DNA of 64,000 nt, taken from the NCBI RefSeq assembly GCF_040436345.1, contig NC_133224.1, forward strand, positions 9,106,741-9,170,740, given 5' to 3'. Below, one piece after another: positions 1 to 12,726 of the stretch. Below the pieces are notes generated by a model that saw nothing but the letters and a program-made list of their open reading frames with translations, was not told where the DNA came from and searched no databases. The first letter of the stretch is position 1; every line of letters begins with the position of its first letter. A program made the translations under genes and the position numbers. Origin of the DNA: Pagrus major. Taxonomy: Eukaryota; Chordata; Actinopteri; Spariformes; Sparidae.

Positions 1-62
1 CGATCATCCGTCCATCTGTCCTTGCAGTCCTCCACGCTGGCTGCTCGGATAGAGTACTCCAT
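1..62 (-). pseudogene. First exon of a second sat2 copy, frameshifted, cut by window edge
   Basis: On the minus strand, an ATG at 62 opens a peptide beginning MEYSIRAASVEDCKD, almost the same as exon 1 of the intact sat2 gene (7470-7532). After that the copy carries one extra base relative to sat2: 8 instead of 7 bases between two shared blocks, around positions 11-18. This shifts the frame so that the conserved IARMI segment is lost. Similarity continues upstream to about position 165, matching the sat2 5' flank at 7533-7690, so the duplicated block includes the leader and probably the promoter. The remaining exons, if any, lie left of the window. I infer a tandem or segmental duplicate that has decayed. 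A sequencing error in a functional paralogue is the alternative. Confidence 0.6.
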
Positions 63-3000
63 CGTCGGATCTGATGGTGTGATGCTCAGTGAGGCAGTTC
101 TCCGGTGGATGTAATGGGAGAAATGACCGGGAGGAAAGCAGCTGTGTCGTTTCACAGTCAAACAAGGTCGGATAAGATTTCAACTCAACCGGTTCTGACC
201 TTGGCTGAGCAATGATGCGCTTGAATTATCTGGGACCAGACTTACCAGTTCAAACTGTGGGCATTTACTAGCTAATAGATGCCAGTGACAAGTGATTAAA
301 TGTGACTAAGTACAAAACTACAGGCTACTCCTCCATTCCTTGCATTCATTTGTCATTTAACAAGCTTCTGGCGTTCATGTTTGGGAATTTTGTGGTCAGA
401 CTGACGCAGCTGGTTGTGGTTGGCATGTTATGCCTGCTTGTTTCACACAGATTTTGTAAGCAGGTAAAGCAAGATGGATAATAACATGAAACCATGTAAC
501 TCATGTGTAATCTCTCAGCATCTCGCAAAACAATATATAAAACTTGAATATTCTACAAAGTGCTGCCCCACTTGTATGGTGCAGTGGGAGGATGGTGTTT
601 GTACTTGTTGGCCTGGTGCAAGGAGAAAGGCCATGAGGTCACCACAAAGCATCTTTACAAGTGCTACGATACTGTACGTCTCGTCAAGTTTTATTTTAAA
701 CTGCACTAAGTGATATAAGCAGCTCAAACCTGCTACAACATGATGATTTTTCATATATACTGTATCTACTTATCTATAGTTTGTAAAGTACACATTTATA
801 TAAATGTGATATGTGTATAAGTACTTATATATGTGACATATATGTCAAAATACAGTATCATGTCATTTTCAGGCCCACACGGCATCTGCAGCCATAGCAT
901 TCAGCAAACAACTCAAGTGTAGCAATATGTAAAACATTATATTTACTACTCGGGAAGTAAGTACTATATATTTATTTCAACCTGCTGAACATAATCTTAA
1001 GCTGTTTTAATGTATTATGTTTGATATTTTTGCTCTGAAAAACAATCTCTGTTGTCTCTAAATGAATACTGTCTGTCACATTACAAGCAAAGAAACATCA
1101 GCTGGATATTCGTTATCATCCATTATTCCATTTGGCTAATTTCACATACATAAACATACATATTTGTATATGGTGATATAGGAATATGATCCAATTTCTA
1201 ATAGGTTTCCTACATAGTTTGAACATATATATAAATATATTTCATATATGGGAATTTGTGTGTGGGTGGTGTCAGAAAGCTCAGCAGTATAAATAATAAA
1301 GTATTTTTAGACCGCACATGAATAATGACTAACTGGCGGCAGCAAGACAAAAAGGAGGTGTCTTGAGCAGAAATGATTCAGGGCTCATTACTGACTTTTT
1401 AATGGACTTTAATGAACTGACAAAGTACACTTAGTAGGATATAAGTACAGCAGTTTGAACAGATTTCAACTTTAAATCAGGGAAGTCGTCTGTGCTGATG
1501 TGCATCTGTCTGCATGATTACCCACTGATTTGCATAAATATATACATGGCTTGTACAGATTGATAATACAGAACACATTTCACAATCAGCAGGTGAAGTT
1601 ATTTGTACTTTTGTCCTCTGGGTTTTGACTTGTGCACTGTATCCTATATGTGGACGACTTTGTTACTGTGTGTTTTATACAAATAAAGTTAAATAAGAAA
1701 CAGAAGTGCAGGCCAGAATTATTCCCCTTTCTTTTTAGCGGGACAGGTTCAAAGACGCAAACTGATCCCAGTCAAAGATTTTTGTCATTTTTTTTTTATT
1801 CTGCCAGATGTTGTCTGATTCTAGACTCCATTTCTTTGAAACCAGCCGCAGGAGACTGTCGTCTGGCTGCATAAGCAGCTTCAGACACAGACCTTTACTT
1901 TACAATTTCATCACTTTATACATACATAGCTTAAAAGGAAGAGAACAGTGCAAATACCAAGATTGTGCTTCACAACAGCTGTACAATACTCCTCATCTGG
2001 AAGACGAGGGGAGAGGTGACTGACTCTTTGGTTGCTGTTGTCATAGTTTATAACAGATTTAAAGGGATAAGATACCAAAAACTCACTCTTTTCCAACAGT
2101 CATACAATGAAACGTACATCTTGGCTTTCTAATACATAAACTTTTTATGTATTTTTGTGCAAAAAAATGATTTGATTTCTAGATGATGACATGTTAAACT
2201 GTATGTTACCTTCCCTTTCTATCTCCTGAAAATCCCACACCCAACCACCACCACGCACACACAGGCACACTCCTTTTAGACATTTCTTTTGCCAATATAT
2301 TTTAAAATTTTCACACTTTAAGCAGAGAGGTTAGGTTATCTCATCCATTTAACACAGAAGGTGCTCTAAGTCATAACACATCACAAGAGGAAAACACAAA
2401 ACACAGATTTCAGTGCCTCATTTATGTACTATTTAAATGTATTGCATAGGCCCCATTCCAACACTTGAAACTGCATCCTTGACTCTAAATCATAAGCCAA
2501 TTGACTGTTTGCTATACCCAATTTATGTTAACCATAACAAGGCACAGCGGGTTAATGTTGAAGCGGTGTGAGGGAGGGTTACGTCCTTTTTTTTTTTTTT
2601 TTAGCTTTACCTAAACTAAAAACAGCACAGCAAAATTGTAGGGAATGCATTAACAGCATGTTTGATGTAATGAAAGCTGCAAACGTTAGCATGCATGGCT
2701 AACCAGTTTACTGCCAGTGGTAGCCTAATGAGCATTAGCCTTGTGGGATTACAAGTGAAGTTGGGCTGTGCAGGAGCCAAAATGCTGCTATATCAGAGTT
2801 TAAGCTAACGTTAGCAGCTCCATCTTGGATTTGTCGTGATCCAAGACAGCTTTACGTTTGTTAAACATCCCAGTGTAGTCCTCATCCTCAAAACTATTTC
2901 GCATGTAAAAGTAAAACACACTTTTTTAAAATGTAAACATGTTTTTATAAGAACAATTAGCATTTTAAGAACAGTTCTACACTGCAAGTTCAATGTTCAA

Positions 3001-3480
3001 GTGGTAGGATGCTGATCACGTACTGCATGAAGCCATAATGTGTATATTATACAAGGTTCATGTTTGAAAGCAAATCAGCTGTAAACATCAAAAAGTTGTA
3101 GCTCTAGTTGTCAGCACTCCCAGTGAGTTAGCATCCGCTAATTGGCTAACGCTAGCTAACTCCAGCTAATAAAATGTGCCAGCTGTAGTCATTCCAGCTA
3201 ATAAAAACATCTAGAAACTTAGAAGCCTGGTTGGTTACTCTATTTGAGATGGAAGACCCAGGCGGTGAATCTGCCACTGTTATCTTTATAAAACTGCATT
3301 GTGCTGTGCTAGCATGTAAAACTTAGCTTAGAGACAGTAACCAAGGGGGCAGGGGCTTAACAAGATTTTAAGATATTGGCTTCATGATTGTCATTGTCAA
3401 GTTTTGGAACGGGGCCACTGAGTGGTGTCTATCCCTGCACTGTGTAGGTCGACCTCGTGGTTGTAAAGGTCATGCCCTCA
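63..3480. other. Intergenic, no gene seen; AT-rich with repeat fragments
   Basis: The first 100 bases continue the duplicated sat2 5' flank. The rest is AT-rich (TATA/ATAT runs at 770-850 and 1190-1250). It contains short fragments of the dispersed 'GCTAAC/TTAGC' repeat, especially 2690-2830 and 3120-3210, and a T run near 2587-2602. All open frames are shorter than 90 codons and show no recognisable protein similarity. The sat2 3' untranslated region must lie in the right-hand part, but I could not place its polyadenylation site. Confidence 0.5.
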
Positions 3481-3496
3481 TCAGCCCAGTGTTGGG

Positions 3497-5522
3497 TTAG
3501 GGTTGGGCCAAGTGCTGCAGCGCCTCTCCATCACAGCGCATGTAGTGGTAGCCCATGTTAGCCGTGACATCGAAGCAGCCTTGGCTGTGGTAAAAGTCCA
3601 GAGATGATTTGTTCCAGTCCAGGACGGTGAAGTTGAGCTGGTGGCAGCCGGCAGCCAGGCCAAGCTACGGGACGGCAAAGTAAAGCAGGAAGACGGATAT
3701 GAGATAAGGGATGGAAACTGGAAATAAACAGAGGGAAGGTCCAAGGCAAAACATGTGCAGTTTAAAACAATGGCTAGATGTTTTACTCACCTGTGCTACC
3801 TTGCTCATTAGTGCTTTACCAATGCCCTTCCCTGAAAAACAGACAGACACCCATTACTGCAGATACAGACATGCTTTTTGGATGTTGTGGCTGATTTTCT
3901 CCGGGCTATTTTCACAAGTTATTATTAACTCTAAAGCAACAAGGAAGTGTCGAGTTTTAAGACGGTGTACTGTACCTCTGAACTCAGGCATCACATACAA
4001 GTCCTCCATAAAAACGGCTCTGCCACTCCATGAGCTATAGGAATAGAAATATAGTGCATAGCCTATCTTCGTATGGCCTGAAAGAAAAGAAAACAAACAA
4101 AAATGTCAAATGAAGGCAGCATGAAGAGGTTAAAAAAGCTGCATAAAACTGGTTTATTCATTCTGTTGGTCATTTTCTACTAAAAATGTCAGAATTTTAG
4201 AAGAAATAACAGTATTGACATTATGATGTCTATGTATTGTGTTGCAGCGACATCTCCTGAAGTTAGCGTTAGCGTTAGTGCAGTGTAAACACCAACACGT
4301 CCCAAGCTCCCAGTCTTGACTGCTAGATGCACTGCTAACTGGGCTAACTAACTAATGGTAGCTAGAGTTAGCAGCAGCATTTAGTGGTTCATACCTAAAC
4401 TACTATGCTAAAAGGGTGTGGAGCCTGTTGTTTACGCCTTTGTTATCAGCTCTGCATTTGGCATCGCCTTTGGGACAGTTTAGTTAACTGAAGTGTTCTT
4501 TGTTGTTCAGCCAGTTGGTCTTGTTGTGTTGCTGAGTTAGGGTCACCAGTTTTTTTCCTTTCTGTCAGAAAGAGGCGAAAGAGAGACTGTGAATGAAGAT
4601 TAGATAAGGGATTTGTTGGCTGCGGAGCTTCAAGAATCCAGGTTATTTGACCAATTTAGAACTGGATCCAAAGTGGATCATAACCCATCTAGGAGCTTCC
4701 ACTTTTACACTACATGTTGTCATTTGACCCATTCTTAATATAAAGATATTGACCGACAAGAAACATCCTGCCCTGTTGACATTTGGAATGTATTTTGAGG
4801 TGCACTGCACCTGAGGAAAAAGCACATTCTTGTGTCTTAATTCAGGATGGTAGCCGCACGCTAGCATCTTTTTAACCTGTAGAAATCACCACAGAGTTTT
4901 GTCTTTCGTCGATTTTTGTGATGCTGATTCTCGGTGCCAGAAGATAGTCTGTATCCTATCAGGCTAACGTACACTGCTGGAGAAGCTGTTTAACTGTGAA
5001 TATGTGATGGGATATAAGCAACCACTCCTCAGTATGGAGTCAGATATCTGAGGCCAGAGGAAGAGTGGACAGAGGTGGTGACTGTATGGAAAAAGGGCTG
5101 TGTCATGGGAGAAAAAGGCCCAGCTGGGCAGCAGAGCGTATGTTAATGTTCTCAGTCTTGTATTCTGAGGAAAAGCAGCGCGTTAGACTCGTTATGTAAG
5201 TGGCGTGTCAGGGGAGAGGCCATGTTTCATTAGGTAACAGAGCTAATAAATATGGGCTGATGAACCTGGCGACTGTCTGACAACAAGGGAAAAATGCAGC
5301 TGCTCTGAGGCATGTGTCGCACAATTACCCGTTTATAAACAGCTGTTGTATGGAAAAATTGATAAAAACAGATATATATGTAAAATGACAGCATGCACTA
5401 GGACATGGCATGGCTTGGACTCCACAAGTTGGGCTTGAAGTCAAGGTTCAAGGTCCTAAAGTTATTTATTGTTATTATACAACACAGGGTTGCACAATGA
5501 AATGATAGTTCAGGGTGTGTGT

Positions 5523-5555
<33 letters not shown>

Positions 5556-7413
5556 GACGGTGATGAGAATGTGGTCAACATCTTCATATCGAAAGTTTGA
5601 CATCAACTTTGACTGTGTGTGAGCACCAAGCATCGATGTTATAGACGCAGAGCCGACCTGTCCTTGTCCAGCTGTATTCCTGCGCTCTGTTCGGTCCGCC
5701 CGTCAAGTGCAACCGCTGGATCCTCAATGAACAGAATTTGAAGGAGCTACCGGCCGCTGCATCTTCATGCACCGCCGTTACCAAACACGGGGGGTGAACC
5801 AATCTGCGTCTTTTAAGGAACTACTGGCAGCTGCAGCTACTTAAGATATGACGACCGACGAGAGAAGCTACTGTTTATTTGAAAAAACAACAGTGGAGGC
5901 TCCTCAAGACCTTAGCATGGCTGCTATAGCATCAGTTGTATCAGAACTGGAGAGTATATTTCCTTGATGGAAAAGATGCGTTAGTGCTGTTGATCTGATT
6001 GGTTGATGTCAGCCCGATGTTCAGTCGTTCAATCAGCTGCCTTGTATTTTTAAGTCCTTGCCCTTTTCCAAACTAAGGATGCCTTCTGGAGCCCCGGGTT
6101 ACATCTGAAATGCATTGTGAAGACAAAAAATGACACTGCGCTGGAATTTCAGGGCTGACATGTTGAAGCATGTTGTACTTCTGGCCTAACAGTGATGTCA
6201 CGTCTGTTTTCTTTTAAAGAGATAGTAAAACTACCTGCTGTTACATAACTGATCAGAGAAAAGGCAGCATTGAGTGTTATTGTGTTATTGATAGCTTCCC
6301 TCTCACCTTCTTTGGTTTTGTGCTGTTCTGGCACCTCAGCGACGATCCCGTGGAAGAACGGGTTCTTGGAGAAGCCGTCCTGCTCCAAGTCTGCACGTCA
6401 AATACGGAGACACTGTTAACTTACACTGGTATTTAAGGTCACACATGGTCTTTCCATGTTTAAAATAACCTCAACACAACGTCCATTTAGTCGATTGATT
6501 ATCACCGAATTGTTCACGTTAGTGTAAAAATGATCTTCTTAGTTCATTATCTTGTGTTACCTTTTTCAAGAATAAACAAGCCAAGATGGACAAAAAGTTG
6601 TACTGTCCAAAATTTCATGACAAATAAAAATCCTTCATTCGTTTGGTGCTGCTTTATCGAGCAGCAGCAGACGGCATCCTGAGCTTCACTGAATTATTTT
6701 TTTGAATGCCTAAACAAACTAAATAAACAATCTCTCTTTGTTTTCATGATTGAATAAACTGGATAAACAAACTGACCTTAAAGGACAACACAGTTTAATG
6801 CTGTTTTGCTTTGTTTATATGTGGCGGACCCTGCCACCTTTCTAGCTTCAAACAGTGTTCTGGGGACCTTATCTTCCTCTGAGAACAGCTTGTTTATTCA
6901 CTTATGGAAACAATAAATATTTCTGGGTTTGTATTAGTACGTCGTTGATGTTATAAATATCAAAACACTGAGCTTGAATTTATTTCCCAAAACTACATAG
7001 TGCCCCTTTAAGTCGTGATCAAAGGCTCTTGAACAGCTACTAAATGGGTTTACGACTGGATTGTTTTATTAACTACTTTTTCATAAAAGGTCACGACAGA
7101 ACTTTCCATGTGTATCAGGGTGTTTCAGTCTGGTAAAAAAAAACACACACACACATTTAAACGTCACAGATGTGTAATACAGTACCTTTCTGTGTGATTT
7201 TCACCTGGTCTGCGATTTTCTCATACTCAGCCAGCTCCTGTGAACACGTAAACACAACACGAGCTCGTATGGACCTTTAACACGTCAGTCAGTGTCAGTG
7301 TATTAGCCTGCTGTGACCCTGGCAGATCTCGAATAATCTAATAAAAAGCACCGTCCTCTGCATGCAGCTCTGACGTCAGCCTTTGATTCATGGGGTGCTG
7401 AATGTCTTCCGAG

Positions 7414-7451
<38 letters not shown>

Positions 7452-7532
7452 CTGCACGTGTCCGCTCACCACGATCATCCGCGCGATGTCCTTGCAGTCC
7501 TCCACGTTGGCTGCGCGGATAGAGTACTCCAT
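3497..7532 (-). CDS. sat2: sat2: spermidine/spermine (thialysine) N-acetyltransferase 2
   Basis: A cytosolic GNAT-family enzyme that transfers acetyl from acetyl-CoA to small amines; SAT2 enzymes favour thialysine, SAT1 enzymes polyamines. Exons on the minus strand are 7532-7470, 7237-7186, 6390-6307, 4077-3976, 3831-3791 and 3664-3497. All introns are GT-AG, and the total of 510 nt gives 169 residues, as usual for the family (about 170). The acetyl-CoA loop R-G-K-G-I-G is at residues 100-105. The VLDWN segment is at 128-132. The catalytic tyrosine is Y139 in DFYHSQG, equivalent to Y140 of human SAT1. ELAEYEK..DQVKI and the VLDWN region look more like SAT2 than SAT1. The start is fixed by homology and lies at the first in-frame ATG. 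Intron 2 holds a MITE and intron 3 a CAG repeat. Paralogue assignment is by similarity from memory; the fold is certain. Confidence 0.93.
5524..5554. repeat. (CAG)n microsatellite in sat2 intron 3
   Basis: An uninterrupted AGC/CAG run of about 10 units inside the 2.2-kb intron between exons 3 and 4 of sat2. It does not touch coding sequence. Confidence 0.95.
6777..7013. mobile_element. TTAA-flanked MITE in sat2 intron 2
   Basis: This element of about 235 bp starts CTTAAAGGACAAC and ends TAGTGCCCCTTTAAG. The termini are thus inverted (TTAAAGG / CCTTTAA), and TTAA is present at both ends. There is no coding capacity. The right end (CATAGTGCCCCTTTAA) is nearly identical to that of the element at 12993-13219, so I place them in one family. 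Inverted AAAGG termini beside TTAA suggest a non-autonomous piggyBac-type element; that class is an inference. Confidence 0.6.
7415..7448. repeat. (CA)n microsatellite in sat2 intron 1
   Basis: A perfect CA dinucleotide run of 17 units, about 20 bases downstream (in gene direction) of the exon 1 splice donor. Confidence 0.95.
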
Positions 7533-7700
7533 AGTTGGGATGTGAGGGGGCTGATGGTGGTGATGGTGAAGCTCACAGTGCGGCGGTTCTGCCGGTGGGA
7601 TCCGGACGGACGGACGTGGAGAAATGACGGGAAGCTAATGCAGCTGTGTTGCTTTACTCAACCTCACCGAGCTGAGCTGAGCTGAGAGCAGCCCGGGGAA
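7533..7700 (-). promoter_or_regulatory. sat2 5' flank (leader/promoter), duplicated at 63-165
   Basis: This is the sequence immediately upstream of the sat2 start codon. It is moderately GC-rich and shares blocks with positions 63-165 next to the frameshifted copy, for example GAGAAATGAC and GCAGCTGTGT. No TATA box is evident. The transcription start site cannot be set from sequence alone. Confidence 0.4.
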
Positions 7701-7924
7701 ACAGCTCCCCGTGTGGACTGAAAGGTGCATTAAAGGGATAGACAACCCATATCTGTGTAGTTTGTAACCAAGTCCTGGTTAGATGAGATTCTTTCTGCAG
7801 GGCCGGAATAATCCTCCAGGTGGACCCAGGGCAAAATAATGAACTTTGGGCCCCCTCGCGTCTTTTGCAGAACTTGAAAACACACAAAGTTCAGTTCATC
7901 AGTCACTCTCCTGGTGGTTGTTTG

Positions 7925-8014
7925 TCCCTATGGTGAACTGGCGATGTGTCGAGGTTGTACCCCGCCGTCACCTCAATGTTTCAGATTTCAGATAGTAGAT
8001 GGATGGATGGATGA
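7925..8014 (+). mobile_element. LINE (L2-like) 3' tail fragment
   Basis: The text runs from TGGTGAACTGGCGATGTGTC through GTACCCCGCC and ends in the microsatellite ATGGATGGATGG. This matches the 3' end of L2/Maui-type fish LINEs, which end in (ATGG)n. Only the tail remains, with no reverse transcriptase. A second copy lies at 56455-56570. Confidence 0.6.
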
Positions 8015-8148
8015 AAAGACGTCCAATGGAGAGCCAGAATGAACTTCTTTTGACGTCTTTTCAACTTGTAATGTGTAGCAGGAAAATACTGCACATGTGA
8101 CATTATTTCGGCGACTGACATTCAAAATGAAAGATTTAACAATCTAAT

Positions 8149-8224
8149 TTTTTTGGCCTTTTCATGACTTTATTGATAGGACAGCTTTAGAGGTGACAGG
8201 AAATGGGATGAGAGAGAGAGTAGT
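8149..8224. repeat. Dispersed teleost repeat fragment (GACAGGAAATGGG type)
   Basis: It contains TTTATTGATAGGACAGC followed by GACAGGAAATGGGATGAGAG and a GA run. This is a combination I recognise as recurring in many fish genomes. The class is uncertain and only one copy was noted in this window. Confidence 0.4.
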
Positions 8225-9112
8225 AGTAGCATTTTAGGCCGTAGAGCAAAACATGAATATCCTGTTTCAGGCATTTCACAGAAAACACATCGACTTCCAG
8301 ACGAGAGAACCGGAAGTTAAAAAGTACAAACTTACCTCTCGGTTTTAGGACTCATTCCTACTTCATACTCTATAGATGTTACAGCAATGTGTCAACTCGT
8401 TTGGCAAGAGCTTGACACAAGACACATTCATTTGCATGTAAAAGTCCCGCACTCCAGCTTTTAAAGCAACATTTGTGCAGAAATTGGCATTTTGTGCGAT
8501 TTGGCAACACCACTGTCGTAAACACAAATCCCAGGTCTGTAACAGTTTGTCAAATGTAATGTAGGTGCTGACTACAAACAAAACTCGTCACATCGTAACA
8601 ATGTTATGTGTTGAAGTGAACATGTGTGTAACGCTGTGATCCGACCCTCTCGCTGAAGTTACATAGTGCAGAAACAAGTGATAGAGAGGTGGAGTGGCTG
8701 AGACAGAGACACCATTCACCCTGTTACAAGACACTGAACCATCAACATGATTCCAGGAAAAAAGTTACATAATGTTGTTTTGAACTAATGAATCCTTTAC
8801 AAAGGATGCCTTATGATAAGTATATTTTTAGGTTTGCGGCTTTCGTCTAAATTGCTGTTAATTCTAATAAAATCTCACTGTGGAGACACACCAAACATTC
8901 GTTAATTCTTGAAAAGCTAAACTTACAAATCCACAAATTATAAATGTGTCTGAACGAGACCCTTTTAAGGGGGTTTTGAACTATTTTTCCAACAAACTAA
9001 TTAATACTCTGGGGTCAAAGGATGGCGCTGTCAGTCAGTCTGTTCAACACTTTGGTCTGGTTTCTTTTTTGGTTGTTTTTTTGTTTTTGTTTGTTTTTCT
9101 GAGTTGTGGTTA

Positions 9113-9141
9113 TCTTTATTTATTTATTTATTTATTTATTT
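9113..9141. repeat. (TTTA)n microsatellite
   Basis: A short tetranucleotide run of TTTA units, preceded by a T/G-rich stretch (9060-9110). Confidence 0.9.
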
Positions 9142-9749
9142 GATTGTATAAAAACTATTTAAAAATGTGCAATGTGCTCGTAAGCAAATAAATGTATGGA
9201 AGGAATTATTGCAATACAGTATTTAAAAAACACTGTGTTTAGAGCGCCTTCAAACATATTGGCCACAATGTTGTGAAGTTTAGTGAGAATGAATTCATAT
9301 TCTGGGGAGGATGTTTTTGACCAGTGTGTTACTGTCCGGCCAAAGTTTCCCTTTGACTTGTTGACCACCGTCTTGCAATAAACATTTTCTTATTTGTACA
9401 CAACAAACAGCATACAAACATTCATGCTCCCAAAAAGCTCCCTGAAGCGCTCCATGAGCTTTCCTCCAGAGCTTTTCTTTTACTCTGGGTGATCTTAGCA
9501 GTTTTGCCTAAAATCAAAGGAGCAAAATTATTCGTTCATTATTTATTTGCTCCATCTGCTTCATCTAACTCTTCAATCTTGTGTGCTGTAATAAACATTG
9601 TGGCCTCTAGGGGTCGCTAGCAAGTTTTAGACTCTTGCTCTTGGTATGTTTTCTTTTCTATTCATAATGAAGCTGATAGTGTGTGTCTCTTTCTGGGTTA
9701 TGAGTTAGTGCTGTTTCATCCCATAAGCTTCATTCTGTTATTTTTTTTT

Positions 9750-10350
9750 CTCATTGAAGCTAAAAGCAGCTGAAGTTCACAGAAGGTGTCAGTACCGCAG
9801 AGGTTATATTTAGTTCAAGCTGCCTGAGATGACGCACAGTGTGGACATGTCATCAAACTGTGAACTTCAGCAGAATAAATAAGAATGAGCTCATGTTTAG
9901 ATAAAGTCCCCACAACCACAGCGCTAAGTTTGAGGAACTGAGAGAGAAGCACCGCAGAAATTAATGAAGTAATTACAACATTATTCATCTTGTGAGGGTT
10001 GGGGTGACACCTCTTTCCCCGTGGATGCCTGTCAAATGAATTCCCCTGATTCAGTGATTGAAGAATGACATCTTGTCATGAGGTGTTGCAATCAAAAATT
10101 CCTCATCCTCCAACAGCAGCTTAATAATGAGCATCAGCAACCCCCACCCGCAGCCTTCAGGGTGAAGGTAATGCCCACGCAAGCTCCCCTGAGGATCATA
10201 TTACCCACAATCACTATGAATCTGTGTTGTTTGTTTTCACTCCGAGACTGATGGAGAAGTTAAAAACACGAGTGTGATCGCCATGTGATGACATTATGAT
10301 AGAATGATGTTCATGCAGTCTTATGACAGTCAAGTCAATTCAAGTCGATT
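9750..10350. other. Candidate conserved non-coding block
   Basis: This stretch of about 600 bp has no repeat signature and no coding frame. It is dense in homeodomain-like AT motifs, such as ATTAATGAAGTAATTACAAC and CTTAATAATGAG, embedded in moderately GC-rich text. This texture is typical of vertebrate conserved enhancers. It is a judgement from composition only; conservation was not tested. Confidence 0.3.
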
Positions 10351-10904
10351 AAGGTCGGATAAAATGTGATTTGAAATAAATCAAATGAAATACAACACAA
10401 AAATCAAGAAAGAAAGAAATTGACCAATCAAGTTTGCAGCATGCAACCAAATCTGATGAAAACAGCAGGTTTCTCATTTAGACTGGAAAATGGATGGAGT
10501 TTAGAGTTTAAGATCACAAGGAAGTGGTTTGGCAGCTTCACCAACTACGGACACTTAAAACTTCTTCTTCGTCTTCTTTGTGTTTTTAAAAGTTGACGAC
10601 ACACATAGTCAGGAGGAGATGGAGAGGGATGTGTTATGGATGATCAAAAACAAACAAAAAAAAAACAGATGAACTGATGAATATAAAGGGAAAAGACAGA
10701 CTCAGATAGCTACAAAAGGGCTGAAGAACAAATGAAACACAGGTGTACACGGAAAAAGAGCGGAAAAAAGACAAAAACAGGAAGTGGAAAGCCACAATAA
10801 GACACATGAGGGTGAATACTACAAAGTAAAACATTAATCAAATAAACTGAAAACCAAAACCATGCCGTCATGATATACATTAAAAGTTTCCAGCTGGTAT
10901 TGAA

Positions 10905-11630
10905 GTGGGTATGTTTAGATTACGGTTGGGTCGGATTACTTTGAAATGTAGTCAGTTACTGAATACAAATTACGCTGTAATTTCTGTAATTGGTAAGCAG
11001 CGTTGGAGGAGTACTTTTAGGCTACATACTGCGATACCATACTGTACATTTAAGGGAAGATCTGCCTCCTCTGGACAAAATAAGGAGCAACATGCAGAAA
11101 TTATCACAAAGTAATTTTCTATTGTTAAATACTCTAATGAGTTACTTTTCAGAGTAGGTAACGCTGTGACAATCTAGCTACTTTTATTTGGCACTGATCT
11201 TGATGATCTCCAACAAGTTACTTTCAACAGTAACGCTACACCTAATACTGTTGGTAAGTAACATTTAAATGTAATGTAATCTTTTGGGTTACTTCAAAAT
11301 CAAACTTTAAAAATATTGCACCTTATACTAAAAATGAATGCAGCTACAAACGTTAAAAAAAAGAGTACTGGCACAAACTACAGGAGTACTGTGTGTATTC
11401 TACCACGTATGGGATGCTGTTTCAAAAAAAGTGAACATTAATTCAATAAAGTAATCCTTCGCAATGTAATTACAGATTTTTTCCAAATGTAATCTGGGTT
11501 TGTTTATAAATATACTAAAAACACAGAATGCTGTATAGCTGCCACTCTCACCACGCCATCTTGTAAGGATAGTGTAATCCCAATTACATGTAATCCATTA
11601 CTAACCTACTGTAACCTGGTGACTTCATGG
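10905..11630. repeat. TTAC-rich dispersed element (AGTTACTGAATACAAATTAC type)
   Basis: Repeated short blocks of GGTTACT, GTTACTTT, AATTAC and TGTAATC occur on both strands through about 700 bp. The left end reads GATTACTTTGAAATGTAGTC. The right end has TGTAATCC ATTACTAACCTACTGTAACC, roughly its complement. This is a known type of fish dispersed repeat, probably a non-autonomous DNA transposon. A short related piece (GTAATCCAATTACACACAGC) lies at 52225-52265. Family name not assigned. Confidence 0.5.
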
Positions 11631-12159
11631 AAAAACGATGTTTTTCAGACCCTTATTGTGACACGCTGAGGCGGTGACGTCCGTGCTTACACGAAAACAA
11701 AAACCTTCAGGATTTGTCTTTTTTCAATCACAAACGTTTTCTAGAATACAAAGCAAGCAGAATTGTATATATTTGCTACAGTGCAACAGTGTTTTTAACT
11801 ACTTCTTGATGTATTTTCACCTTGTGTCGCCTCACAAAGCCAAAGAGCTCAAGTATAAGTTAATGTTTGTGTGAAGGTTTGGTTTAATGATTCTCGGTGA
11901 AACCAGACGACGCAAAAAAGCTGGTTTAGCCGTGTGTGACGGCTGATTCGAAGTAATAATTGATGAAAGATTCACCAGTCAAACATCAAGTCTTCATACT
12001 AATAACATGCTTTTAACTACCTCACCGTCTCTGCCTTGTATGTGTTGATTCTACACTCAGTATAATTAGACGAACGTGGTCGCTCGGGGGCTAAAAATAC
12101 ATTTATGAGAGATTTGTCACAGTACATGGCATTCTGCAGACTGGAGGGTGGGGAGGAAA

Positions 12160-12420
12160 TGAGCAGGGAGAAAGGGGGATTTCAGCCAGCTTTCTCCTGA
12201 CAAAATAGCACAGCCTGTGTGGCTATTAATAGCTCCAGCGAAAGACGGTGTGGCTCTTTAAGGGGCTGACTAACGGCTCCTTTCAGAAGACGCAAGCAGA
12301 AAAACCAGAGCATTGCCACCGTTTTCATCAGCGGCCTCTCTGGCTCTGCTGATGACGCGCGTAAGACGACCCTGACAGTTTTTACAGACGTACTTAAAGC
12401 ACTCACAGGCAGCTAGAGGC
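12160..12420. other. Candidate conserved non-coding block
   Basis: A repeat-free, fairly GC-balanced segment containing TGGCTATTAATAGCTCC, TCTTTAAGGGGCTGAC and CATCAGCGGCCTCTCTGGC. Only short frames are open. I infer possible regulatory sequence from texture alone. Confidence 0.25.
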
Positions 12421-12726
12421 AGAAACATTGTAGACGGTATTACTCAGTGGATTGTGAGTGAGAGGGAGTCAGGGCTCTCAGTGGGCTATGATGAACGTCT
12501 GAAAAATGCTACAAAAGCCCAGAAAAAATGATGGTATGAGTTGTTGATGTCATATCCACTTGGCCAATGTTGCTGGGACGCATTTCATGGATCCCATGAG
12601 TGAGGGTGTCTTTATGTTGTAAGACTGGAAATGTCGGCTGACCCCAGGTTACATCACTGATGATGTACCAAAGTGAGTTATGTGTCACTCATACTCAAAA
12701 ATTGTTTCTCATATCTTTTTCTTAAA

